A DNA stretch of 64,000 nucleotides from Polaribacter sp. (GTDB taxonomy: Bacteria > Bacteroidota > Bacteroidia > Flavobacteriales > Flavobacteriaceae): assembly GCA_028336245.1 (NCBI GenBank), contig JAOKTT010000001.1, positions 1 to 64,000 on the forward strand, in the 5' to 3' direction. The position numbers and the translations under genes are program-made. Positions 57,033 to 64,000 of this stretch are shown here, one piece after another (position 1 is the first letter of the stretch; each line of letters begins with the position of its first letter). The notes under the pieces are model-generated. The model did not search any database and was not told the DNA's origin. It was given only the letters and a program-made list of their open reading frames with translations.

Positions 57033-58381
57033 AGCATTGTTTTTAGCGCTTCAAAATTCAACCCACCATAATTACCAGAACTCATTAATACAAGCGCCGT
57101 ATTCTCTAAATTCTGACGGAATAAAAATTCTTGAAACTCTTGTGGATTTGTATAAATAATTAAGTCCTCTCTTTCAAATGCATTTGCAATTTGAGATTTA
57201 GTGACTTCTTCTAATTGCTTAATTTTTACAGCATGCGGTGAGTAAAACACTACTGCTATATCTGCAGCATCTAAAGCCCCTTTGTACTCCGCTAAAAATG
57301 CTGCATTTAAACTGGAATAGGTATGCAACTCTAAACAGGCTAAAACCGTTCTCTCTGTATATTGTTTTTTAACCGCGTTTGTGGTTGCCAAGACTTTACT
57401 TGGACTGTGCGCAAAATCTTTAAAAATTACCGTCGTATTATTTTCTGCGATCTTCTCCAAGCGCTTGCTTGCTCCCTTAAAGTTGGCAATTGCCTCGTAA
57501 AAATCGTCTTCATCTACCCCCATATGTTGACAAATCCATTTTGCACCTGCCAAGTTTTCTAAATTGTGATTTCCAAAAATTTCTAAAGGCAAATCTCCTT
57601 CTTTTGTTTCTAAATAGGTGATTCCGTTTTCTATAAAATGATTTGGAATTTGATACGGGTACTTTTTAATCTGATTTACCGAAGACTCTACGACTTCTTT
57701 TACAATTGCATCTCCCTCGTTATACACCATACTTCCGCCCGGAATCATGGAATCTGTAAAAATCCTAAATTGAGCTGTATAATTTTCAAAAGTTGGAAAC
57801 ACATTAATATGATCCCATGCAATTCCGCTTAACAAGGCAATATTTGGTTTGTATAAGTGAAACTTAGGACGCATGTCTATTGGCGAACTCAAATACTCAT
57901 CGCCTTCTAAAACAATAAAATCATTTTCCTTTGTCAAATGCACCATGGTTTCAAAACCTTCCAATTGGGCACCTACCATATAATCCACTTCTTTGTCATG
58001 ATACCTTAAAACGTGCAGAATCATTGAGGTTATGGTCGTCTTACCATGAGAACCACCAATTACCACGCGTGTTTTATCCTTAGACTGCTCATATAAAAAC
58101 TCAGGATATGAATAGATTTTAAGCCCCAATGCCTGCGCTTTCAACAATTCTATATTGTCTTTTTTTGCATGCATTCCTAAAATTATTACGTCTAAATTAG
58201 TCGTTATTTTTTCAGGAAACCAACCAAATTCAGCAGGCAACAATCCGTATTTTTCCAATCTCGCTTTAGAAGGATTGTGAATAGCATCATCGCTTCCAGC
58301 GATTTGATATCCCTTTTGATGTAATGCAATAGCAAGGTTGTGCATCGCACTTCCCCCGATGGCAATAAAATGAATGTTCAT
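57029..58381 (-). CDS. mpl: Mur ligase family protein, Mpl type (peptidoglycan recycling)
   Basis: A 450-aa Mur ligase. The Met at 58381 is chosen (MNIHFIAIGGSAMHNLAIAL HQKG); the frame reaches 58402. The ATP-binding loop is VVIGGSHGKTTITSM (about 107-121). The N-terminal IAIGGSAMHNLA (where MurC has GIGG.GM) marks Mpl, which joins UDP-MurNAc to the recycled tripeptide L-Ala-D-Glu-mDAP. MurC is the closest alternative. No murC neighbours (ftsQAZ, murG) are nearby, which supports Mpl. Confidence 0.9.
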   Translation of the reverse strand: MNIHFIAIGGSAMHNLAIALHQKGYQIAGSDDAIHNPSKARLEKYGLLPAEFGWFPEKITTNLDVIILGMHAKKDNIELLKAQALGLKIYSYPEFLYEQSKDKTRVVIGGSHGKTTITSMILHVLRYHDKEVDYMVGAQLEGFETMVHLTKENDFIVLEGDEYLSSPIDMRPKFHLYKPNIALLSGIAWDHINVFPTFENYTAQFRIFTDSMIPGGSMVYNEGDAIVKEVVESSVNQIKKYPYQIPNHFIENGITYLETKEGDLPLEIFGNHNLENLAGAKWICQHMGVDEDDFYEAIANFKGASKRLEKIAENNTTVIFKDFAHSPSKVLATTNAVKKQYTERTVLACLELHTYSSLNAAFLAEYKGALDAADIAVVFYSPHAVKIKQLEEVTKSQIANAFEREDLIIYTNPQEFQEFLFRQNLENTALVLMSSGNYGGLNFEALKTML

Positions 58382-58487
58382 GTAACAAAATTTTAGAAAC
58401 ACAAAAATACAAAAGCTTTGCTCAACATACAGAATCTATGCCCCTAAGATGTGGTATAAAAAACAAGATCCAAAAGGCAGCCTCTGA

Positions 58488-59501
58488 CTATTGCCCTATT
58501 CCGTCTTGCAACACCACTCTTGTAGGGGTGTCTTTTCCATTGATAATACTTTCTGTACCAATTGCAACCGCTTGTATTGTTTGCGTAATCACCTTTATAT
58601 TTAAGGTTTCTGGAGTGTCCGACACCTGATGATAATGAAGATCTATATCAATTGGCGTCGTGGAAAAAGTATGAGAAGGAACCCCTAATCTTGCCAGTGA
58701 AGCATTGTCTGATCTGAAAAATAAATTAAATTTTTTATATGGATCTGGAAACAACTGATATCCAGTTCCTTTTAAGTTTTTTTGAATAATCTTTCCAAAA
58801 TTAGAACGTTCAAAACCCGATAACCATGCGGTATTTGGACCAAAACCTGAAATTTTCCCGATCATTTCTAAATTGATTCCTGCAATAAATTTTGAAGCAT
58901 CAATTCCCTTTCCAAAATGCGTAGAACCCATTAAACCCATTTCCTCAGCAGTAAAAGCTACAAAAACAAGCGTTCTTTCATTCCCCACTTTCATAAAATG
59001 GGATGCCAATGCTAGGACACCTGCAACTCCAGAAGCATCATCATTTGCACCATTATAAATAAGATCTCCAACCCCCTGCTTCTGCATCCCTAAATGATCA
59101 TAATGGGCAGAAATAATTACATATTCTTCTTTTTTACTTTTGCCTTCCAACACGCCTATAATATTGGCACTTGTAATTTCTTTTGGACCCCCTCTTGGTT
59201 TAAAACTAAAGGTTTGTCGATACGTTTCCAATCCTTCGAAAGTGGTTAAACCAATTCTTTTAAATTCGTTTTCTATATATTTCGCTGCCTTTTCAATCCC
59301 CGCTGTTCCAGATTTCCTACCTTCCATAGCATCAGAAGCCAATGTATAGAGATGTCTTCTAACGGCTGCAGAATCAATAAAAAAAGAAGGTTTTACTACT
59401 TGTGTTGTTTTGGTTTTTGAATGTACACTGGACATTTTTTTATGGCTTGCACAAAAAAATATTAATCCCAATGCAACTAAAATAAGGCCTATTTTTTTCA
59501 T
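58488..59501 (-). CDS. M28-family zinc aminopeptidase, secreted
   Basis: A 337-aa peptidase. Signal MKKIGLILVALGLIFFC leads to a possible lipidation Cys17 (FFC is a poor lipobox). Metal ligands of M28: His133 and nearby Asp in ISAHYDHLG, NGANDDASGVAGVLALA (Asp), the catalytic pair FTAEEMGLMG (Glu186-Glu187), an Asp in FFRSDNASLARLGVP and His in HYHQVSDTPETL. It lies on the periplasm side and cuts short peptides from the N-terminus. It is divergent from kdsA. Confidence 0.93.
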   Translation of the reverse strand: MKKIGLILVALGLIFFCASHKKMSSVHSKTKTTQVVKPSFFIDSAAVRRHLYTLASDAMEGRKSGTAGIEKAAKYIENEFKRIGLTTFEGLETYRQTFSFKPRGGPKEITSANIIGVLEGKSKKEEYVIISAHYDHLGMQKQGVGDLIYNGANDDASGVAGVLALASHFMKVGNERTLVFVAFTAEEMGLMGSTHFGKGIDASKFIAGINLEMIGKISGFGPNTAWLSGFERSNFGKIIQKNLKGTGYQLFPDPYKKFNLFFRSDNASLARLGVPSHTFSTTPIDIDLHYHQVSDTPETLNIKVITQTIQAVAIGTESIINGKDTPTRVVLQDGIGQ

Positions 59502-59522
59502 TATTATTCGATTTTTAAAAGC

Positions 59523-59554
59523 TTGAATATAGCTAATTTTATTTCGTATTTTTG
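59523..59554 (+). promoter_or_regulatory. Promoter of kdsA
   Basis: TTG (59523-59525) followed after 21 nt by TATTTTTG (59547-59554), an exact TAnnTTTG, within TTTCGTATTTTTG. The transcription start would be about 59561, giving a leader of about 10 nt. Confidence 0.7.
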
Positions 59555-59570
59555 CATAAAATTTTTACAA

Positions 59571-60389
59571 ATGATTTTATCTGAAATTCCAAATATAAAA
59601 CACACCAACGAAAACAACTTTTTTCTGTTGGCGGGACCCTGTGCTATTGAAAGTGAAGAAATGGCAATGAAAATTGCTGAGAAAGTAGTTGGCATTGCAG
59701 ACAAATTAAAAATTCCATATATCTTTAAAGGAAGTTTTAAAAAAGCGAATAGAAGTAGAATTGATAGTTTTACTGGAATTGGAGACGAGAAAGCATTGAA
59801 AATTTTACGCAAAGTTTCTGAAACTTTTGGAGTACCTACAGTTACGGATATCCATGAAGTTTCGGATGCTATGAAGGCAGCAGAATATGTAGATGTATTG
59901 CAAATCCCAGCCTTTTTAGTGCGTCAGACGGATTTGGTAGTTGCCGCTGCCAAAACAGGAAAAGTTGTCAACTTAAAAAAAGGGCAATTCATGAGTCCTG
60001 ATGCCATGAAACATGCGGTACAAAAAGTAAAAGATGCAGGGTCTCACAAAGCATGGATTACCGATAGAGGTACTATGTTTGGGTACCAAGACATGATTGT
60101 TGACTTTAGAGGAATTCCTGAAATGCGCGCATTTGCCCCTACCATTTTAGATGTTACCCATTCCTTACAGCAACCAAATCAAACTGCTGGGGTTACCGGT
60201 GGAAGACCAGAGATGATCGAAACGATTGCGAGAGCGGGAATTGTAAATAATATAGATGGCTTGTTTATAGAAACTCATTTTGATCCCTCAAATGCAAAAA
60301 GTGACGGTGCAAACATGTTACACTTAGACAAGCTAGAAGCACTTTTAACCAATTTAGTAGCAATTAGAAAAACTATTAATAATTTTTAA
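59571..60389 (+). CDS. kdsA: 3-deoxy-8-phosphooctulonate (Kdo-8-P) synthase
   Basis: A 272-aa enzyme condensing arabinose-5-phosphate and PEP to Kdo-8-phosphate for lipopolysaccharide. Signatures: FFLLAGPCAIESEEMAMKIA, FKGSFKKANRSRIDSFTGIG, LQIPAFLVRQTDLVVAAAKT, ITDRGTMFGYQDMIVDFRG, DVTHSLQQPNQTAGVTGGRP and FIETHFDPSNAKSDGANMLH. The frame is open from 59523, but the ATG at 59571 lies after the promoter and fits the family. Presence of CAIES-type Cys suggests possible metal-dependence; not certain. Confidence 0.96.
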   Translation: MILSEIPNIKHTNENNFFLLAGPCAIESEEMAMKIAEKVVGIADKLKIPYIFKGSFKKANRSRIDSFTGIGDEKALKILRKVSETFGVPTVTDIHEVSDAMKAAEYVDVLQIPAFLVRQTDLVVAAAKTGKVVNLKKGQFMSPDAMKHAVQKVKDAGSHKAWITDRGTMFGYQDMIVDFRGIPEMRAFAPTILDVTHSLQQPNQTAGVTGGRPEMIETIARAGIVNNIDGLFIETHFDPSNAKSDGANMLHLDKLEALLTNLVAIRKTINNF

Positions 60390-60546
60390 ACACAAGTATA
60401 CCTCTAAAAATGAGCGCCTTAAAAAAATTAAAGTGTTCATGTATTTTGTTAAAATTGAAATAAAAAGGAACTGCCTGCCGCAAACCTAGGATCTTAATTT
60501 CTGAATTTTTATCTTTTACAATTTCACAAAAATACTCCTCATTTTG

Positions 60547-60554
60547 TATCTTTA
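60547..60554 (+). promoter_or_regulatory. Possible -7 element of the membrane-protein gene
   Basis: TATCTTTA (one base from TAnnTTTG) within TTTTGTATCTTTACG, 19 nt before the ATG at 60574. Confidence 0.35.
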
Positions 60555-60573
60555 CGAAATAGATTCCCTTCTT

Positions 60574-61146
60574 ATGGTAAAAAAAACAGTACTGCATGAC
60601 AATTTTGAGGTTAATTTTACTTTAAAAGGATTTACAAGTATTCTTATTGGAGGGTATTTCTTTATACTCGGGTATGCCTATAAGTACATCTTAGAAAGCT
60701 TTTTAATTGACGGGCACGCACTGGGATTTTTATCACCCGAAATTATAGAGCTCGTTTTTATTTCCTTGGCAATTACTTTTGTCGTACTCGCTTCCTTTGC
60801 TTTGTTTTTTAGTGGATTAAGGACTGCTAGAAGCTTTCAGCAGCGTTTTTGGAATTCAAAAACAATCCGCTTCTTTCTTAAATTTATAATTGCAGTCGTT
60901 TTTGTCTTTCTGCTATTAACAAGCCTTATGAAATACGGTTTTATAGATTTGCTAATGCCTGTTTTTTTGACATTATATGCACTCTTCTTATTTTTTACGA
61001 AAAATAAAGAACGTAAAAACTTGCTTTTTTTAAGTATGGTAGCACTCCTATTGGGAGTGCTGTGTTTTGTAATTCCTAGTTATTGGAATACCACATTTAC
61101 TATTTTAGCCATCTCCCATGTTACCTATGGTGTTGTTGTTAGATGA
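60574..61146 (+). CDS. Small polytopic membrane protein of unknown function
   Basis: A 190-aa protein with about six hydrophobic segments. The Met at 60574 (MVKKTVLHDNFEVNFTLKGF) is preferred over the frame's earlier Met at 60544, which lies on the predicted -7 element. Segments include GGYFFILGYAYKYILESFLI, IELVFISLAITFVVLASFAL, FLKFIIAVVFVFLLLTSLM and FLTLYALFLFF. No family recognised. It is monocistronic between kdsA and the convergent DUF3820 gene. Confidence 0.75.
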   Translation: MVKKTVLHDNFEVNFTLKGFTSILIGGYFFILGYAYKYILESFLIDGHALGFLSPEIIELVFISLAITFVVLASFALFFSGLRTARSFQQRFWNSKTIRFFLKFIIAVVFVFLLLTSLMKYGFIDLLMPVFLTLYALFLFFTKNKERKNLLFLSMVALLLGVLCFVIPSYWNTTFTILAISHVTYGVVVR

Positions 61147-61189
61147 CTCCTGAATTTAAAAAAATAATACTTTTCATAGGAAATAGTGC

Positions 61190-61411
61190 TTAAAATTTTC
61201 TTCTAATCTCCCTGACCATTTCTTCAAGACCATTTAACTGCAGCTCATAGACCAATCCCATTTGCTTTCCCAATTTTCCTGCAGGAAAACCTTTGGTTTT
61301 ATACCAAACAATATAATGCTCTGGTAAATCAATTAAAAAAGTTCCTTTATACTTCCCAAAAGGCATCCGCATTTTTGCCAAGTCTATTAAAAATTGTCTG
61401 TCGTCCGTCAT
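61190..61411 (-). CDS. DUF3820-family protein
   Basis: A 73-aa protein: DLAKMRMPFGKYKGTFLIDL PEHYIVWYKTKGFPAGKLGK, matching the small DUF3820 (putative quorum-sensing-regulated/YbbN-like helix) proteins. Its ATG touches the stop of the upstream dehydrogenase-like gene, so they are co-transcribed. Role unknown. Confidence 0.88.
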   Translation of the reverse strand: MTDDRQFLIDLAKMRMPFGKYKGTFLIDLPEHYIVWYKTKGFPAGKLGKQMGLVYELQLNGLEEMVREIRRKF

Positions 61412-62617
61412 TTATTCTTTCCCATCAATATAGTCCTGTAAATAGGCAAAACGTGCTGTTAATTTTCCGTTTGCTGTCATTTTTGAGCGCTTTAAAACAC
61501 CCTCTTTATCATCATTGAAAAAAGCAGGAATTACATTTTCCAAGAACAATGCTCCAAAACCTTCGCTGGCATCCATGGGTAATTCACAAGGCAGATTGTC
61601 TACGGCCATTACAACAATGGCATTTTCCGACGTATAAGATACTTCAGACTCTGACTTCGGGTCGTACCCATATATTGGATCTGCAATGGTTGAAGCTCGT
61701 ATGGTAGAGGCTACTGGCCCGTCTACGTCACAAGAGATGTCTGCTACAAACTTAATTTTAAAATCGTTTGATTTCGCGTCTTCTCGCGTAAAAAGAAAGG
61801 GCGCTCCATTTCCATAAAAATGTCCTGCAATAAAGAAATCTGTTACCTTTGCAAAGCGATAAAAATCAGAAGTATAGGCCCCTGGATGCGCATAGAAATG
61901 CTTATTTGTAGTGTTCTTATCTTCTTTGTGCTTATTATAATCTAAGACATCTGCCAAACAATACACCGGTTCATCAAAAGAGTTCTCGATATAGTCTTGC
62001 ACTGAAACTTGTTTTATATGCAGCGCGTCTAACATCTCTTTTGCGCCGTACGCTACTTTTCCATTTCCCGTTAATAAGATTTTATACTTCGGAATGTCTG
62101 TTCCCTTTAAAGCTTCAATTAATTCTTGCTGTCCCGCTAGGGTTTCGGCTTTTGGCAGCATAAAAGTGGTGTTTTTTAACCCAATGGCCCTAAAACCATT
62201 GTACGCACCTACAATACCCGCATACCTCCCAAAACCAATTAAACGATTGCCATTTTTTTTGGTAATCGTTTCGTGATCATACAATTCAATGTTTTTATCA
62301 AGAATAGCACGCATCAATGCACGATTGTAGGGTTGTTTTTTGACCGTATGACTAAAGAAAAAATATTTTTTATTCGGAATCAGTGCAGCTATTGGCACCT
62401 CTTTTACACCAAATAACACATCACATCCCGTCATGTCCTGGGTTACTTCAAAACCGGCTTCTTTGTATTGCTGGTCGGAAAATACGCGAATGTCTGAACT
62501 TTCTACAAGCAGTGCAGCCGTATTAAATTTATTTTTGAATTCTTTTAATTTTCCAGGGGAAAAAACGACTCTTCTATCTGGGGGATTTTTACGTTCTTTT
62601 ATAATACCAAACTTCAT
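61412..62617 (-). CDS. NAD(P)-dependent oxidoreductase, alanine/saccharopine dehydrogenase-like
   Basis: A 401-aa protein of the AlaDH/PNT and saccharopine-dehydrogenase-like fold. It starts MKFGIIKERKNPPDRRVVFS (alanine-dehydrogenase-like substrate domain), has SHTVKKQPYNRALMRAILDK, the nucleotide-binding fold ILLTGNGKVAYGAKEMLDAL, and VADISCDVDGPVASTIRAST IADPIYGYDP, typical of the lysine/saccharopine group. It probably reduces or oxidises an amino-acid derivative; the exact substrate is open. It directly precedes the DUF3820 gene. Confidence 0.88.
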   Translation of the reverse strand: MKFGIIKERKNPPDRRVVFSPGKLKEFKNKFNTAALLVESSDIRVFSDQQYKEAGFEVTQDMTGCDVLFGVKEVPIAALIPNKKYFFFSHTVKKQPYNRALMRAILDKNIELYDHETITKKNGNRLIGFGRYAGIVGAYNGFRAIGLKNTTFMLPKAETLAGQQELIEALKGTDIPKYKILLTGNGKVAYGAKEMLDALHIKQVSVQDYIENSFDEPVYCLADVLDYNKHKEDKNTTNKHFYAHPGAYTSDFYRFAKVTDFFIAGHFYGNGAPFLFTREDAKSNDFKIKFVADISCDVDGPVASTIRASTIADPIYGYDPKSESEVSYTSENAIVVMAVDNLPCELPMDASEGFGALFLENVIPAFFNDDKEGVLKRSKMTANGKLTARFAYLQDYIDGKE

Positions 62618-62769
62618 GATCTCTGCGGTTATAGGTTCCTAAAACTAATGCGGTATGTGGCTACAAATATTTGTTCGAAGATATTGGAATTAATACGGAT
62701 AACCAACTGTATTTTTTATACTTTTACAGTCCATATTTCAAACTACTAGAAATATTTCATTGACATTTT

Positions 62770-63160
62770 GGGGACGACTGGTTTTGACAGCAAGGACAGT
62801 AGATTGGTAAGCATATCGAGTTATGAAATAACACTCGTAAAACCTAATTTCAACTTTTTAAACGGCGAAGATAACTACGCTTTAGCTGCATAATCCGAAT
62901 TATAGTAGGATTGGCCTCGGCACACTAGGTGTGCAAGCTTTATGTCCACGAACAGCCTTGATTTACGGCGTTTCACTTTTGGATATCGTAAAAGTAAATA
63001 TAGAAAGCCTGGTACTTTGACGGGTTTTTGAAACTAAAGAAGTTAAGCTAAAAATGGATTGTTCTTAATCAGCTTTTAGTCGAAAATTAAGAAAGAAATA
63101 AATATGTAGAAAGCTTTTTGACTGCTTGTTTGGACCCGAGTTCGATTCTCGGCGTCTCCA
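62770..63160 (+). ncRNA. ssrA: Transfer-messenger RNA (tmRNA)
   Basis: The 5' end GGGGACGACTGGTTTTGACA and the 3' end GTTCGATTCTCGGCGTCTCC A form the tRNA-like acceptor part (GGGGACG pairs with CGTCTCC, one G-U pair). The tag reading frame is at 62864-62893: GGC GAA GAT AAC TAC GCT TTA GCT GCA TAA, giving GEDNYALAA, close to the Bacteroidota tag GENNYALAA. CCA is not encoded. tmRNA with SmpB rescues stalled ribosomes and marks the proteins for decay. The length is 391 nt. Confidence 0.97.
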
Positions 63161-63166
63161 CTAAAC

Positions 63167-63205
63167 GGGACAAACTCATATTTCTTGAGATTTGTCCCTT
63201 TTTAT
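63167..63205 (+). terminator. Terminator of ssrA
   Basis: GGGACAAA (63167-63174) pairs with TTTGTCCC (63191-63198), with an inner ACTCA / TGAGA extension; a run of T follows. It lies 7 bp after the tmRNA end. Confidence 0.85.
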
Positions 63206-63259
63206 TTTCACCTAACTCCTTGTCTATCTGTAAGATATACCTTAACACATCATTGATTC

Positions 63260-64000
63260 GGTTCTGTCGCATCTAATGTAATGAAAAATTTTATTTTTTT
63301 ATATTTACAACAAAAAGATGTTCAAAGGTCACTGTTTTCCTAAAGCAATCATATTACAAGCTGTTTACTTCAAATTAAGGTTTAGTCTTAGCTATAGAGA
63401 TGTAGAAGAACTTTTATCTATCAGAGGAGTCAAAGTTGATCATGCTACTATTCAACGCTGGGTATTCAAATTCACACCCCTTGTAGAACAACAATTCAGA
63501 AAGAGAAAAAAATTAGTTGGAAAAAGGTGGAGACTAGATGAAACCTATATTAAGGTAAAGGGTGAGTGGAGATATTTATACAGAGCAGTTGATAAAGAAG
63601 GGAATACTATAGACTTTTTGTTAACTAAAAGAAGACAACGTATATCTGCACAGAAATTTTTAATCAAAGCCATAGAGAATAATGTTAATCCAGAACTTAT
63701 AAACATCGATAAGAGTGGGTCGAATAAAGCTGCGATAAAACTATACAATCGAAGAAACTATTCAAACATAAAAATAAGGCAATGCAAATACCTCAATAAT
63801 ATTGTAGAACAAGACCATCGAATGATAAAGTGGCGTATTATGCTAGGTCTAGGTTTTAAAGAATTTGAATCAGCAAAGAGAACCATATCAGGAATAGAAG
63901 TAGTTAGAATGATAAAGAAAAATCAACTGGTGAACCCTGAAAGTTCAACCTACAAATCATTTATATCATTAGCTTCTTAAAAAATTAAATTAGTTTAAAA
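63260..64000 (+). mobile_element. IS6-family insertion sequence, right end beyond the window
   Basis: GGTTCTGTCGCA starting at 63260 matches the left terminal repeat of IS6-type elements (GG.TCTGTTGCA), 58 bp before the transposase ATG. The transposase is complete. The matching right repeat is not seen in the last 20 bp, so the element runs past 64000. It sits 100 bp behind ssrA. Confidence 0.8.
63318..63980 (+). CDS. IS6-family transposase
   Basis: A 220-aa DDE transposase. It starts MFKGHCFPKAIILQAVYFKL, has the helix-turn-helix (YRDVEELLSIRGVKVDHATI QRWV) and the catalytic triad: Asp74 in WRLDETYIKVKGEWRYLYRA, Asp131 in INIDKSGSNKAAI and Glu164 in NNIVEQDHRMIK. The Asp-Glu spacing of 33 fits IS6. 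It moves the element by replicative cointegration. The reading frame is intact, so it may be active. Confidence 0.94.
   Translation: MFKGHCFPKAIILQAVYFKLRFSLSYRDVEELLSIRGVKVDHATIQRWVFKFTPLVEQQFRKRKKLVGKRWRLDETYIKVKGEWRYLYRAVDKEGNTIDFLLTKRRQRISAQKFLIKAIENNVNPELINIDKSGSNKAAIKLYNRRNYSNIKIRQCKYLNNIVEQDHRMIKWRIMLGLGFKEFESAKRTISGIEVVRMIKKNQLVNPESSTYKSFISLAS

Noticed and set aside
57029-58381. MurC (UDP-MurNAc-L-alanine ligase)
   Set aside because: The N-terminal IAIGGSAMHNLA and the absence of neighbouring division genes fit Mpl better.
59504-59812. 102-codon minus-strand frame
   Set aside because: Antisense to the start of kdsA, with composition of a shadow frame.
63087-63272. 61-codon minus-strand frame
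   Set aside because: It covers the 3' end and terminator of the tmRNA on the other strand and has no protein features; an ORF shadow of an RNA gene.

Overview
The window is AT-rich chromosomal DNA from a member of the Flavobacteriaceae (Bacteroidota), most like a marine Polaribacter/Tenacibaculum-type bacterium. The pointers are paired SusC/SusD outer-membrane genes, a type IX secretion (T9SS) C-terminal sorting tail, promoters of the Bacteroidota type (TTTG, about 19-21 nt, TAnnTTTG), A-rich start regions without Shine-Dalgarno sequences, a tmRNA tag reading GEDNYALAA, and a tmRNA gene that does not encode its CCA end. The genus is inference; no 16S rRNA gene is present.

Positions 1-6.3 kb, minus strand: the N-terminal part of a CtlX-type guanidine hydrolase, a small His/Tyr-rich secreted protein, a DDAH-family hydrolase, citrate synthase (gltA), enolase (eno) and the carbamoyl-phosphate synthase small subunit (carA). 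carA has a (CAA)13 microsatellite directly in front of its start. Positions 6.6-24.0 kb, minus strand: the complete fused str-S10-spc-alpha ribosomal supercluster, transcribed rpsL, rpsG, fusA, rpsJ, then rplC through rplQ. A second promoter and a leader of about 225 nt lie between rpsJ and rplC, and a third possible promoter lies before rpsH.

Positions 24.1-36.9 kb, plus strand: an Omp85/TamA-like outer-membrane protein, then two SusC/SusD pairs, the second followed by a surface lipoprotein. No glycoside hydrolase or regulator lies nearby, so the imported substrate cannot be read from the context. Positions 37-43.2 kb: rlmB, a rhomboid protease, rarA, a three-gene envelope operon and a YjjG-type HAD phosphatase. 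Positions 43.2-48.7 kb: a small surface-glycan set (GT4 glycosyltransferase, Wzx-like flippase, methyltransferase; on the opposite strand a GNAT-like transferase and a polysaccharide deacetylase). Then come radC and trkA-trkH (potassium uptake).

Positions 52.5-57.0 kb hold the most unusual locus: two paralogous tiny peptides (64 and 54 aa; the second is a 165-bp gene) with an S-R-K-(E/D)-A-L leader, a hydrophobic stretch ending in A-Q-(A) and a C-terminal G-T-x-F. They flank a T9SS cargo protein and are followed by a PqqD-like RiPP recognition protein and an HPr-kinase-like protein. The kinase frame runs in phase with pqqD, separated only by one UAA, and has no ordinary start codon where its N-terminus appears to begin. 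I read this as a candidate undescribed RiPP-like or exported-micropeptide system.

Positions 57-64 kb: mpl (cell-wall recycling), an M28 peptidase, kdsA (Kdo synthesis), a small membrane protein, a DUF3820 protein, an AlaDH/saccharopine-dehydrogenase-like enzyme, the tmRNA gene ssrA with its terminator, and an IS6-family insertion sequence whose right end is beyond the window.
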